From Parus major (Eukaryota; Chordata; Aves; Passeriformes; Paridae), in the NCBI RefSeq assembly GCF_001522545.3, contig NC_031770.1, positions 92,584,339 to 92,648,338 on the forward strand: 64,000 nt of DNA. The letters are read 5' to 3'. The first letter of the stretch is position 1; each line of letters starts with the position of its first letter. The notes below the pieces were generated by a model. That model ran no database searches. It saw only the letters and a list, made by a program, of their open reading frames with translations, and was not told where the DNA came from. Positions 27,343-40,040 of this stretch are shown here, piece by piece. The position numbers and the translations under genes are program-made.

Positions 27343-27420
27343 GATGCAGTCCTGCAAACTTCAGATCCTAAGTAACACCACTGACTTCAGTGGCACCGCT
27401 GCCAGGAGCGAGTCCTGCAG
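27343..27420. mobile_element. Ancient palindromic interspersed repeat fragment
   Basis: GCAGTCCTGCAAAC near the left end, CACTGACTTCAGTGG in the middle and GAGTCCTGCAG at the right end match the layout of an old amniote repeat that is roughly palindromic around 'attgacttcaatggg'. It is strongly diverged, and the assignment rests on memory of the consensus. Confidence 0.35.
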
Positions 27421-28399
27421 AGCACAGAGGAGCTGGGGCAGGCACGGAACAGTCCTTGGCTCTTGCCATGTTCTCATCAGACAGTGCCATTAGCAGTGGA
27501 TGACCAGAGCATCCCACTGGCATGCACTGGATGTCCTAATTAAAGAGTGAATAAATGCTGTGTGATGGGCCCTGGGAAGAGAACACAGAACAAGTAGGAT
27601 GGGCCAAATAGTTAAACAAGAGAGGAAATATTGCTTTGTCAATACTAGTGACAATTTAATTATTATTTTCCACAAACGTTGCACTTAGTTCCTTTTTGGG
27701 AGACAGATGGTTAAGTCCCTGGAAAACAGAGAAGCCCTTTTGCTCCTCAGATCATACAGAAGGATTGTTCTATTTTATTGCTATTCTATTTTTTATTGCC
27801 CTACTTTTTTGCCTAGCTTTTTGCTCCAGTTTTCTATTGTTTGGTTTAATTGCTGTGGAAAAGCTTTACAGAATATTATTATTACTAGAGGGTTTTATTT
27901 TTTCTTGACGGGTGAAAAAAGTTGGCTGTAGGGTTTAATACTATCATTTTCTGTGCTAGGTGTAAGTTTGGGCTCAGGAGTCTCCTTTTTGTTGCTTTAA
28001 AGGACCAGACATAAAAATCTACCTACTGAAATTCAGTAGAAGTTCTTTTGAAGCATCTTCTACCCTGCATAATCGTGCACGAGGAGGGCTCACCCAGGGC
28101 TTGCGTGTGCTTTTAGTAGGATGGGGTAGCACGCCATGAAGAATTTATAGCGGGAAGCAATCTCCTGCTGTTACACATCCCTAAACGTTAGTGTAAAGAG
28201 ACACTTAGATATTTAATAGGTCAGCAGGATAAAAAAAATAAAATACGCAGCCATCAGGGTTGGCTCCTCTGCGACATATGGACAAGGGATATGGAGATAT
28301 GCCCGGCCATCCCGCTGCCCGAGGGAGGTGGATTAAGGGGGCCAGGGGAAAGAGAAAGAGCACGATTAAACCTGACAGCGCTCCAGAAACCCCACTCAC

Positions 28400-29180
28400 A
28401 CACACGCGGCTACCGTGGCTCCGCGTCGCGGTCCTTACCGCAGACCTCGGCAGATACCGGCACCAGCCCTCCCCGGAGGCTCCGCGTCCCCGGCCCCGCT
28501 CCCGTCCCGCTGCCTCCCCGCTCACCTTTCGGCGGCGGCCGACGAGCCCGGCACCGCTCCGGGGCAGCTCCCGCAGCGCAGCGGCCCCGGCGCCTCGCCC
28601 AGGCAGCGGGAGCGGGCGGGGGAGGCCGGGAAGGCGGGTGGGAGCGGCGCGGCGATGCCAGGCGAGGCAAATGGCTGAAGCGCAGGGGCCGGGCTGGCGG
28701 AGGGGCCGGGCGGGCGCGGGGCCGCGCTCAGCCCCTTTGTTCGCCTGGCAGGCGGAGGGAGGAGCGGGCACGGACCTGTTGCTGCTGAAGGAGGCTACGG
28801 CGAGGGGCAGCGGCCGAACCCGGAACGCCGCGGGATGCCCGCGCTGCCCCGCGGGGCTGAGGCGGGGCGGGCGGCGGAGCGGCCCCACCTGCCCGCGCTG
28901 AGGAGAAACTCCCCCCGTGTGGCGCCGGGAGGGGAGCGCCGGGTCCTCCCTCCCTCCCTCACCTCCGGGCGGGGCCGGGGAGCCGTGCCGGGTAGCCGTG
29001 CCGGGGGTAAGCGGCGGCGCTCCCCCGCGGGAGGCAGGGCCGGGGGCTTTGCCGCAGGAGCCGCGGTGCAGCGCCCCGGCTGGAGCCCCGAGGACCCGCG
29101 GCCCGGCACCGCCTGCTCGCTGCGGGAGGCGGCGGGGAGGCTGCACGGGGGAGCCTCCGGCTTATTCAGGTGTCTGCCGG
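28400..29180 (-). promoter_or_regulatory. KBTBD11: CpG island, likely KBTBD11 promoter
   Basis: A dense CG-rich island in AT-rich surroundings with several GC boxes (for example GGCGGGGCGGGCGG at 28861-28874) and no TATA box that I can see. It lies 15 kb upstream of the KBTBD11 coding exon on the same strand and contains a consensus minus-strand splice donor, so it is the natural candidate for the promoter. A consensus plus-strand donor (GGGGG|GTAAGC, exon edge at 29006) also lies in the island, so transcription could be divergent. Long open frames across it on both strands result from the GC bias. Confidence 0.65.
28526..28760 (-). other. KBTBD11: Predicted non-coding first exon of KBTBD11
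   Basis: On the minus strand CCGCCGAAAG|GTGAGCGGGG is a near-perfect donor, so the exon would end at 28526. The start site is unknown; I give about 28760 as a rough limit inside the island. There is no ATG on the minus strand between 28760 and 28526, consistent with an untranslated leader. Splicing to 13446 would join GAAAG to GTGATGG. Confidence 0.45.
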
Positions 29181-32100
29181 CGGAGGAACCACGCCGTGGA
29201 GGCCAGGTGCAGTTGGCACCAGGGTCCCATTTTCTCCTGCGTTTCAAAGCTGAGACTCTCATCAGATTCTCAGAATTAGACCCTCTTTTCAGTTTCTTAA
29301 AAACTCTTCGCGTTACATTATTTGTACTCTGGGTCTGCTCTCGGCGCAGGCAGCGGTACCTAACACAGCTCAAGTCCCACGGCAGGCTGCAGTTTGATTT
29401 CTGCCAAGCCAGCAGACGTGCTGTCCTGGTCTTTCTGACCCATTCCTGATGCTGGGATATATCGTATTTTGTTTGTAAGATACAGTTTTCCCGTGATACT
29501 GCTGCCTCAAAACACTATTCATCTGCAGGTTTTCTCCTTTTCCCTCTCCGCTGACTCCAGGGTCCTGTCAGACTGGTTCCCCTGCAGTGCCCAGTGAGTG
29601 GCTTCTGGCCTTGGGAGCACTCCTGAGCAGACTTGAAAAGCTACTACCGTCTCCCTTCTCAAATTAAGCTGACAATTAATTGCTTCAGTGCTGTCAGTGT
29701 GACCATTGCAGCTGTATGTTCTTTCAGCATCACAGTTGTGATGGCTAAGTGTGGTTTGGTGTCTTCTCCTTAATTTTGTCCCATTGCTTGTACTTTTTGA
29801 CATCAGCTGTGCTTAACTCTTATGTGTTGACTTAGCACTTAATAAACTGAAGTGCTTGCATGCAGTGCTGGGTAACTGTAACCACTTGAAAGCCTTGGCT
29901 CCAGTCGCGTTGTGCACTGACTTCAGAGCAGCCCTTCACCAGAAGACTGGTGCTCAAGCAGAGGTCGAGTTCCATCTTGACTGAGAGAGGCAGCCCTTTT
30001 CTGGGTGCTATGGAATAGATAAGCAACAATCCTTAAGTGTCACCAAGGTCTTAGAAGAGACAGTAACCACAACATGTGGCTTTAGCATAACTGCAGATTT
30101 GTCACTGTCCCCTGATTTGGGTCCATTACAAGGTTAGAATGAAAATTTTGTTACATGGTTTTATTCCTGGCTCGCTGGCAGAAATTTCCATGTGATACAG
30201 GAGATCTATTAAAACCTGCCAGAAATAACTCCTCTCTCTGACATCAGGAATTAATATTCTTGCTGTTTCATGTTACTTTAAATACTATATTATTCAAGAT
30301 GACACTAAAATTAGACAACTGATACAGCTGTGGGAAATTATTTTCACTTTTAAAATCTCTGTTCTATTTCTCTGTGGAGTATTGTCTCTCCTTAAGGTGC
30401 CTGACTTCTCTTCATACTGATGAGAGTTATGTGACCGTGGCAGCAGTATAATATCTGAGATCATATGAGATCATTCTGACTCATGCTTTCTGAATACATG
30501 ACAATTTTAACCACCACTGGGTTTTCTTAGCTTCCCTTCAGGTTTAATTGCCACATTCCAGTATGAATGCACATAGAAGTGTCTGAGTTATAGTTTGTGT
30601 AGACAATTTGAAAAGCAGTGGTGTGTAGAAAGTAGCATATTGTGTTTTTATGGGCCATGTTTGCCCCTGTGGCTGGAGCCAGCACAAGACCTATACAAAA
30701 TCCAATCCCCATGGAGATCTTAGCCTGAGAAGTCAGGTAGCACTTGGCTGTTGCAGACTTCATCCTCTGCCCTCACTGAACATTGCCAGAAAGCAGATCA
30801 TGTAGAATGCCCTCAATTCTGCTGTATGAAAGTTCAGCTTTGGGCAGCAATTCCATAACTTAGTAACTCAGTCTACTTTCTTCCCATCAAGTTTCTTTGT
30901 AGTTCCCCATGTCCCTTTGTCAATAAACCCATTAGTGAAAACAAATATAAGGGAGTTGCTGACCTTGTAGCATAACTTCTGCAAAATACTGCTGCTCTGT
31001 GGATCATAGGCCAGGATACTTGCCATGGAGAATAAAGCTGCTCATCAGTTAGCCTCACAGTTTCTCGTAGAACTGGACATGATGAAAAAACTGGGACACC
31101 CATTGTGGAAATCATGTTTTATTTCCTTGATTTCCCTACTTACCCTGAGTTCCCGAAGCTCCATTTATAATTAATATACAGGAATAACTATGTCTGAAGG
31201 GCATTTTTTCTCACCTATCTTTGACATCTTATCTTAGGATGAGGTGAATCATCTTTTGGTATTTCTCATTTTTCTCCATTAGCTGTAAAGTCAGACTGGT
31301 GCAGCTGTAGACAGTTTTTAAATACCTGAATTACATGAGATGAATCATTGTCCCGGTGTAGAAAAGGCCTTGTCCTAAAGAAATCGGGTATCACACAGTT
31401 TACATGATACATAATTTGGTGCCTGATATGCATTTTGTAGCACAGCTGATGCAACAAATATTCAAGGGGTCTGATAGATTATTGTAATACTGCTACTAGG
31501 CATGAGCATTGCTGAGATCCTGTGTTCTGCAAGGGGCAGTTAGCCTGGGGCAGCAACATTAGAGTGCTGAGTAGAGGCAGGAAGGGAAGCATTTGCTGTG
31601 CTCTGTCCCAGAAACCTCAAGTGCCCCCTGCCTAGTCACATACAGCAGACTTCCTTCTGGACATGCAGCCCATGCTCTGTAATACTCATATTACTGAACA
31701 GTTGTGCTCAGTAATAAAAAGGAAACACAGTTTGGAACAAAATAATTTTATCAAGTGTTTCTCTGGTTAAAAATAAAAAATCCAAATGAAGAAATAGTAG
31801 TGGGAAGGTTTTTTCTTCTAACACACCTTTCTGTTTAATCCACATCAGGCAAAACAAAGTCTTCCTTCTAGAAGACATAATACTGTGATGTCTCCAGTGC
31901 AGCAATAGGCAATAGTGCTGAATGCCTTTCTCATGATAGGGTCACCAAACAGCATCTTGATTCAGAGTACATCTGTTCAGAGCTTATCAGGGCCATGCTC
32001 TTCTAGGGCAAGGTAATATATTTATTTTCTTTCTCCCACTGGCTGCACCAGCAGGTGCATTGCTGCTGTTCCCAGCTTGAAGGCTTCTCTTGCAGGATTG

Positions 32101-35100
32101 GACTATCATGGTAGTTGGAAAAAACGCACAGTTCCTCAGCCAAAATTAGCCAGTAGGTCACATCAAAAATTAATCGTCCCAGTCTCAAGTGGTTGATTCT
32201 TGGCAGAACTTCTCATTTAAGGAGGTTAGGAATAAATTAAGCAAATAATTACTTTATGCAGATGAAATATTCACTCTACATCCTATGCATCAAGAAGCTT
32301 TAAGCCTTCCTACATAGTAGGCTCAGTGTATGTCACAATATATGCAGGCTAGCTTCTGTAAGCAAACAGTCCTGCAGACAGTGCACCCATGGCAGCATGC
32401 CGCTGCATATGGGTCCATGTTCATCTTTTTACCTAGCTAATTAGGTGGGCTTTGCAGCCTTTTCTCACTGAGCCCATTACATTGTGGGCACATGTCCAGC
32501 ACACTAGGCAGTACTGGTATGTCTGCACAAACTTGTCACAGTGTCTTCACACATGCAAAGCTGTCGGTAGGCTGTTTTTAGTTTTCTGGACTGGTTGTTT
32601 TGTTGGGGGCTTTCTTTGTGATTTAGATTGGCACAAGGATGTATTGAAAAAATAAATGTTGCAGCATGAAAATTCTGGAATAGATAATTGTTGAAACTTG
32701 CTGGTATTCCTTCTTTGAATAGATCACTGGAGTATCAGATACATAGTGGTAGTAGCTGATGTCTATGTTCCCTACAGTGCCCAGAGATCTGCTTCATGGC
32801 TAGAAGCCAACATGTAAAACCAAATCAGAACAGAGAAAATAAAACCTGACTTCTTTTGCTCATCCTGTGTTTAACAGCTGAACACTCCTGTGTGAAATAC
32901 TTCTTGGCATTGTAACACAACAGCCTCAAGGATTGGTTTGATGCTATTGCTGGAACAGATAAAATAGTTATTGTATTTCTGCTGAGCAAAGATGCCTAAA
33001 ATCCTTTTTTTGTATTTGGAATACAAAACCTATACATGGTGTATACATGATATGTTGTATACATGTGATGCAGGGCCAGGCTGATCTGCCTGTATTATTT
33101 TTCACACATCCCTGTAATATGTCCAGATAGTAGAATTTAAAGAAAAGTGCTGTTTGCACCATCAGGGTTATCAGCTTGTAGCAGATAGAGCCTTATAGTT
33201 GTAATGAAGAACAAATAGTAAAGATTTCTTCAGTGTTGGCTTGCATACTTCTGTGCACCAGAGACAAATCAATATTTGTTTTAATTTAAGAAAAAACAAC
33301 CAGCATAAAAAAAAAGACCTTATTACCTCAGACATCTGCCACCCAAAAGAGTGTTCTGAATAGGTGCAACAGCTTTTAATGAGGTTGAAAGCATCCGATA
33401 AGGTTAAAAGATGGGGAATACACAGCATTTACTTAGATGAGCAATTGAGAAAATGTGCACATCCCCTAATTTGCTAAAAATAAAATCCAAAAGAATTTGG
33501 GAAAAAAAGAAAGCCTATCCTAGCTCTTTACATTGCTGAATTTATCCAATAATTTCTTCCCAGCCATAATCAGCGACAGATTGTTCCTATTGCCTGTCTC
33601 ATCTACGTGTGTCTGTGACCATGGCCTGTGAGCAAAACACCTCATTATATGTACATTTCTCCCCACATGCCATACAGAATATTATCATGTATTGCTGTAG
33701 ACTATAGGCAGCTTTGATCCCCTGAAAGGCAAGGAGAGGACTGGCACATGGATCCCACCTGATATGGCCTTACAGTGTGTCTGTAACCTCTGAAGTGCTC
33801 TGCAGTTGAGCACTGCAGATGCAGCTTAAGTTAACTGATGGTGTCAGTTGCTTGTGATCAGGATTAAAAGCATCACAGGCTGCTCTGAGTGACACTGCAG
33901 AAGAGTTGTTGCTCTTACAAATCTTGGGGGTAATCCTCCTCATTAATATATGCAGTCTGTGCTACCCAACTCTACAGAAAAAAAAAAATCTTAGAAAGGG
34001 AGCACTAAAAAGCATTTTGTTAGTGCAGTCTGGCAGTCATGTTCTGCAACTTGAAATGCACACAGATAGAGCAAACCAGAAAAGCCTGCAGGAAACAATT
34101 TAAACAATTTGATTTGGAAGGCGTGTGTGAATGCAGTTTTTGTACCCACATTGAAGGTGATCCTGATGCTCAAGGTGAAATCTACAGAGTTTCTCTCCAA
34201 TGTGGAATAAGAGAAAGGAAAAATGAAACATCTTTAGCTAAGTTTTTTGAACATAAAACCATACTTGTTATCTGCATTTGGGGATTTAAGATACATAGGT
34301 TTTAGCAGAAATCAGGTGCTTCAGTGATTTGAGAAAGCTCTGCTGGAGGCTCAGCTGAACCTTTTGATGTCAAAATAAAATTGTATTTCCAGTAAATTCT
34401 TACAATTATTTCATCTCCCCCAAGGTGTATAATTTTAATCCTAGGTGTTCTGGCTCATCTTGTAGGTTAGGACACACACTAATGATAACTGTGGTTATCA
34501 TTGGAGTATGACAATATGTACAACAGTAGAAATTGCAGTTCTGCTGTCAAGGCCTGTTTTTCTGGAGGAAAAAAATCCCTTTGAACACCCTTGAAGGTCA
34601 TGCTGTGAAAGACTAACTGCTTTAAAGTGTGGTTTATGGAGCTTGGCCAAAGCACTTGAAGTGCTTTTGGTCATATATCAGCATTGTTGCATTTCAAATG
34701 GAATCACACAGTAAATCTTCATTTGCTAGGAAATTTTCAGGTCCTTTCATCTGAAGCTATTTCAGTGTTGCTTTGTTGACTCTTTGTTTTAGGAGGCAAA
34801 AAGTGTTTCTGGCAGTTTGGTAGCTGGGCACATCTTTAAAGAAAATGCTATAAATCAAATAAACACAATTACAAGGCAGAAGCAACTAATTCTGAAAAAT
34901 ATCGAGCTAGATTTCTCAAATTGAACAACAGATAGATCTGGCAGTGTGCATGCTGCATTTGTGAGGAAACAGGACATAGATTCTGCATACAGCTATAAGG
35001 CCCCTAGATCTTAAAAGGTATAGGAAGTAGACCAGAATTTTGAGCTGTGGCATGGTGCAAGCAGCTGATGAACCATCCCAGATTAACAGTGGCACTCTTC

Positions 35101-38100
35101 ATACCGGCTTGGTACCTGTATGGTACATGTCAAGTCTATGCTGTTAGGTTTTTCTATCTCCTGACAGGTCCCAAGTTGCAGACTGTTAGGCGACCATCCC
35201 ATGGTTAGAAGGTTGTATGGATACATGCAAGGCTGCATCAGTATCAAGAAACTAGAGGCAGAAAGCCTGTTGTGCAAATGGCACCACACAATTTACATCC
35301 ACGTAGTTAATCAGTCCCTAAAATACAGCATGTACGTGACCTTGCCAGTGCTGTCTGACGGGAGCAGCCCAGGCCAGGCCCAACCCCAGCCAGCCAACCA
35401 CTACCTGTGATCACAGCTCAGTGCTCCAGTTGTCACCCTAGTCCTGGCCAGTTTAGTTACAGAGACATTTTCCACCACCACATGTACAGGACACCTGCAA
35501 GGAGATTGTTTAAAGGACTAATCATGGGCTTAGAGAGCAGCAATGGCTTTAATCTGTGTGCTTTTACAGACTCATCATATAGCTTCAAGTCAGGCAAATG
35601 CTTTTCAACTTATTTTCTTCCTAGCTACAGATACTAATCTGCCTTCTTAACAGGACTATTATTATGTGAAGTATTATTACTATGAAGCTATGTAAAGCAA
35701 TCTAAAAATACTGTTATCAGCTCCATGGTGTCACTCATTGCAATACAGACTAACTCATGCAGAACCCTCCATTACAGCTGCACCTTTCAAATGACTGATA
35801 TTTCTCACCTGTAAATGCATTTTACAAAAAAAAAAAAAAAATTGTCTATATGCAGCTAGAAAATTAAATAGGATAGAAGAGAGAGGAACAGTGAAATTTA
35901 AGTACTGAACAGTTCAGGAAACCCTTCTCAATATTCAGGGCTCTCTCAAAGAGGCAGTAAGCAATTTTAGCCCTCAGATTGTCACCATAAATAATGAACT
36001 ATAAATTCTCCTTGGGACAGAATCTATGTTCTGTGTGTGCACAGGTATCCTGCACTCATAGGATTTGATGTTTTTCAGAACCATGTATTAAAGAGATGTG
36101 GTATACAGCCAGGAGCAAAAAGGCAGGCTTTCCTAGCAACCAAAGAATTCTTAGTAACTCCTCTTGTTTATACTAGCACAGGTACACTCGAAAATACTAT
36201 TGCTGAGTCTGATTAATACAAGTCTCTGTATTTAAACACAATCATGGGATTATGTATGTATCCATTAGGGCAGATTAATTAGAAAGAATTGCCTGTTAGC
36301 AACTGAAAATTAATTTCCTCTCTTAAAGCCTTTGCTCTGCAATACTCATTTTCAAAATTAATGCTTCTCATTTTTATGCAGCATGCATGCTGCCAAAGTG
36401 CTGATGCTTACTCCACACAGCATACTAGAAAGTCTACTGCTTAGACACTATTTGGGTCCATTGATACAGTAATCAAACCTTATAATAAATGACTGCATAT
36501 TTTTCAGAAACTGCATTTGGTGATGTTTAATTTGTAGAAATATAAACCAAAAATTCATCTTTGTCATCCTAACCACATATCCTATTTTCTCTTGCATGAG
36601 TGTATTAATATATATATTATTTATTAACTCATGACCCAAATTCTAGCCTTCTAGTTAAAATGACAACCCAAGATGTTCTTCTGAAGTTAAGTTTTATCAT
36701 ATTTTTTATTTGACATTTTTCTCAATTTATACTTTGAACATAAATACACAAGTTTTATGGCTCATGTTACAAAAGACACTACTATGTGTTAGAAAACATA
36801 TATAGAATATAGTGTAGTGGTTACATTTGCTCCCCTTTTTTCCTATTTTCATAACTTCTATTAGTCTAGAAAAGCAGTATCAGAAAGCAAAATCCAGCCT
36901 CTGAGCAGCACAGTCTGTAACAGCTATAGAACTATTTGCCAGCTGTAAGAGAAACTTTGGTTCCTGCCTCTTTTCATAGTAACGTAATTCCAGTAAGTTG
37001 CAGTCAAAAAGAAACATTGCACCTTGTGCTCAGTTAGTTACTAAAATCTAGTTCATGACAATGTGTCTTTTTAAAGACAGACATACAGCTTCTCTTTTGC
37101 TTTACAGCTTAGATAAATAGATAGGTATTTTCAAAACGGGAAAAGAATGAGGGACCCATTCATTTCTTACAGAAGTCAGTGTCTTTCAGAAGAGCAGATT
37201 TTTACTGTGTTTTTACTGTTCTTTTGATAGAACTGAAGAAAATTACATTTCAGCTGACAGAATAAATGTCTCTTTATAACTCTTAAAAATTACTGCTAGA
37301 GGATCCTGTAATAACACCATGCATTGACTTCCAGTTGAGTGTGTGGTGGACGCTACTTACTGCTCCTAGTGATCAAGATCCATCAGGGAGTAGATGTGAT
37401 TCTCCAGTCCTGAATGCAGGGACATGGAATACCATGCCCAAGGAGCATGTGAAATAAAACCTGTGGTCTTTTTGCTGCAGTGTAGCCAAGGTATACTAGA
37501 TTATAGATGCTTTATACACAGAAAAATCTTTTAATTTGTTTTTCAGTATACATACATTAAACTGCACAATGTAGTAGTTCCACACAGTGGGCAAAGAGCA
37601 GCTCCTAGGGCCATAGCTATGGAAGAGTGTAGAAAATGAAACTGGCCTTGATTTCTCAAGCCAGGGGGAACCTAGGTAGTAGGTCAGGGAGAAGAAGAAA
37701 ATTGGGAAAATATTGCCAGCTGCTTGGCTTAGAGGCACTCTGCTTTTTTCTTTATTTCTTTTTTTCTCTACCAGAACAACACTAAGCCTATGCCAACACT
37801 GACAATACTCAACTGAAGTTGCAAGACACACAGCAAAAGACATGGAAGAAGAACATAAAACAGTAATGAAGATCCTAAGCCTACAATCCCATCTGTAACA
37901 AGTATCCTTTGTGACTCATTGAAATCCATGCTATTAACGGCTCAATGGAGAATGTGGGCAAAGCCTCTGAAATCAGAGGCTTTTTGAAATTCCTATTTTG
38001 GTGCCACTTAGCAGGCAAAGACTGCCTTCATCAGCATTCCCTCTGTCCCACTCACTGGCATCAGGCATCAGGGAAGACCTGATGTTAGTCCAGTGTTCTG

Positions 38101-39124
38101 TCAAACTTCTCAGTCAGCCTACACACTGATTTTGGGGTCTTCTTGATAGAGGCTTGCTTTTTAAAGTAGACAAGACTGAAAATTTTAGACATACACAAAT
38201 CATCTGCAAAATTAAGAAAATAAATTTCAGCAACATTTTACAAACCCCAGCCCTACTGCTATATCCAACAAAATACCTCAGTCTCTAGTACCATTTGCCT
38301 TGAAATGGCACATGCTGGGAAACTGCCATTATGGTTGATAGTGATTTAAACTAGACAGATTAAAACAAAACATAGTGGAATCAATTAGAAGTAGCAGAAA
38401 CAATTTCAGGGTAAGTCACCCTCTTAGTTGGATAATAATGGTACCAAAGTAGCCAGGTTTTATTTGGTTCTAGTCAATGCATATATGTGACAAACATTCT
38501 ACTTCAGATATACTTAAATGGCATTTTACTGAACTAATGGATACTATTAGAGGTCTTAACAAAACTGAAACTTAATTATCTTTTCTCTGTATTTCAGTCT
38601 ACTGATGAGGGAAAATAATGCTTCCAGTGACTATTCAACCAGTTATCTGCATTAAACGGATTTTGACAGATGGTACCTCATCACCATTTCTGGCAATGTC
38701 TTTATGAACTGAAGTCTTGTATTTCACACGTGCAGAGATTAGTGCAACAGGCAATTTCAGTTCAAAACCCAAATTAAAAGTTTCCTTTGGAAAGACATCA
38801 ATTCACAAATAAAACATTGATTAAGTCCCTACTTAGAATTAATCTTTTTAACAGTACCAAAGCGACAGCTTGCCCATCTGAGGGACTGAAGCTTGCACCC
38901 CACTTTTCCAGTATCCATTTACAGGACTGTGGTTTGCTGAAACTGGGTGAAAAGAAGTGCTCATCACTCAGGTATGACCATTATCTCTGGTGTTGCACCG
39001 TGACATTACTTGATAGATGCTTGCCTGGGGACAGAGCACAACTCAGCTAATGTAGGACTTACAGTGATTACCTGCACTTCCTATAGATATTCCTATATTA
39101 GTATATTTCTTCCCAATTAATAAC
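29181..39124. other. Intergenic region between ARHGEF10 and KBTBD11
   Basis: About 10 kb of AT-rich sequence between the KBTBD11 promoter island and the 3' end of ARHGEF10. I recognise no coding exon and no clear transposable element. Small palindromes occur at 34649-34667 and 37960-37983, and an A tract near 35825-35840. The frames present are short and unlike known proteins. Confidence 0.5.
37960..37983. repeat. Perfect 11-bp inverted repeat followed by T run
   Basis: AAAGCCTCTGA, two A bases, then TCAGAGGCTTT, an exact stem with almost no loop, followed by further T. It has the shape of a bacterial terminator, but in this genomic setting that is coincidence. Confidence 0.9.
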
Positions 39125-40040
39125 TTTATTAATTTACCAGATGTGCATGCCTCCTTAGAAATGTTACAATCCCTGTTTAGCTTTGATATTGAGTTGCAAA
39201 GGGAAGATGTTATATATGAGATGTATAGAGATGTTAGCAGCTCTATAATGCACAGCTGTCCTGCATCTGTATTTTCTATCTGCCTGAAGCCACTGCATCC
39301 TTGTAACTTTCTGTATAACAAAACCAAGTCACATACACATTGCACCTACTAAGAAAATTAATGTGCTTTTTGTATGGCAACATTTCTAATAATACTGAGC
39401 ATTAGAAATTAGTATTTAAGAAAATCTATGTTCTATGTTGAAACAAACAAATACTGATTAATTAATTTAGACAGTTTTGTTCCAGCCAAACTCTGGTTTG
39501 TGGAATGAAGTTTTAAACTATTATAATTCTTTCCAAATTAATATTAGCTCACATTAGACTACATATTATTTAAAAATATTTGCTAATTTGTTAAAATCTA
39601 CTGATCCATGCAATATGTCACTTTGGAAAAAGTAGGAACAACTGATTTATGTAAGCAGAAACCAGCTGAGACAAGGCATGTCTTCCTTGCCTTCCTAAGT
39701 GCTACAGAATTTAATTAACATAATAAAGATATTTATAAATGTGAGTATAAATAAGGTAAGAGATTCTAAAACCATTTAAAAGTCCCTAACAATTCCTTTT
39801 TTTTTTCCTAAGTATCAAAGACAGCACCAATAGCTAAACATTTTCCAATACTCAACACTGCAGAATGTTCTAAGTATGTGAGGACTGTCATGCACCCTTA
39901 ATCCTGTGATCCAAGCCTACTGAAATTGCTCCCAGGTGTATAAAGTCTATCTGCTTGGGTCCCAAGCTGGCATTAGCCACAAAAGGATATCACACATTTT
40001 TTTAACAGCAAAAACAATCTTGGATCTTATTTAGTTCAGG
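39125..40040 (-). other. ARHGEF10: Probable ARHGEF10 3' untranslated region
   Basis: AT-rich non-coding sequence following the ARHGEF10 stop codon. The first AATAAA on the minus strand that I find is the complement of 39125-39130, giving a UTR of about 0.9 kb. A weaker ATTAAA lies nearer, at about 39709-39714. The end point is a guess until transcripts are aligned. Confidence 0.45.

Larger units (their letters stand above)
13447..28525 (-). other. KBTBD11: KBTBD11 intron 1 (15.1 kb)
   Basis: Bounded by a GT donor (complement of 28524-28525) and an AG acceptor (complement of 13447-13448) on the minus strand. It contains no recognisable coding exon. It holds two retroviral LTRs (about 21245-21751 and 24227-25243), old interspersed-repeat fragments near 19.6-19.8, 22.9 and 27.4 kb, and a pure A tract at 26918-26935. 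The rest is anonymous AT-rich sequence. Confidence 0.55.

Noticed and set aside
28205..29449. Long frames (up to 313 codons) on both strands of the second CpG island
   Set aside because: Stop codons are rare in such GC-rich DNA. The products are Arg/Pro/Gly/Ala-rich, and one overlaps the predicted non-coding first exon.
37960..37983. Rho-independent terminator
   Set aside because: The hairpin plus T run fits the shape, but the surrounding DNA is vertebrate, where such terminators do not act.
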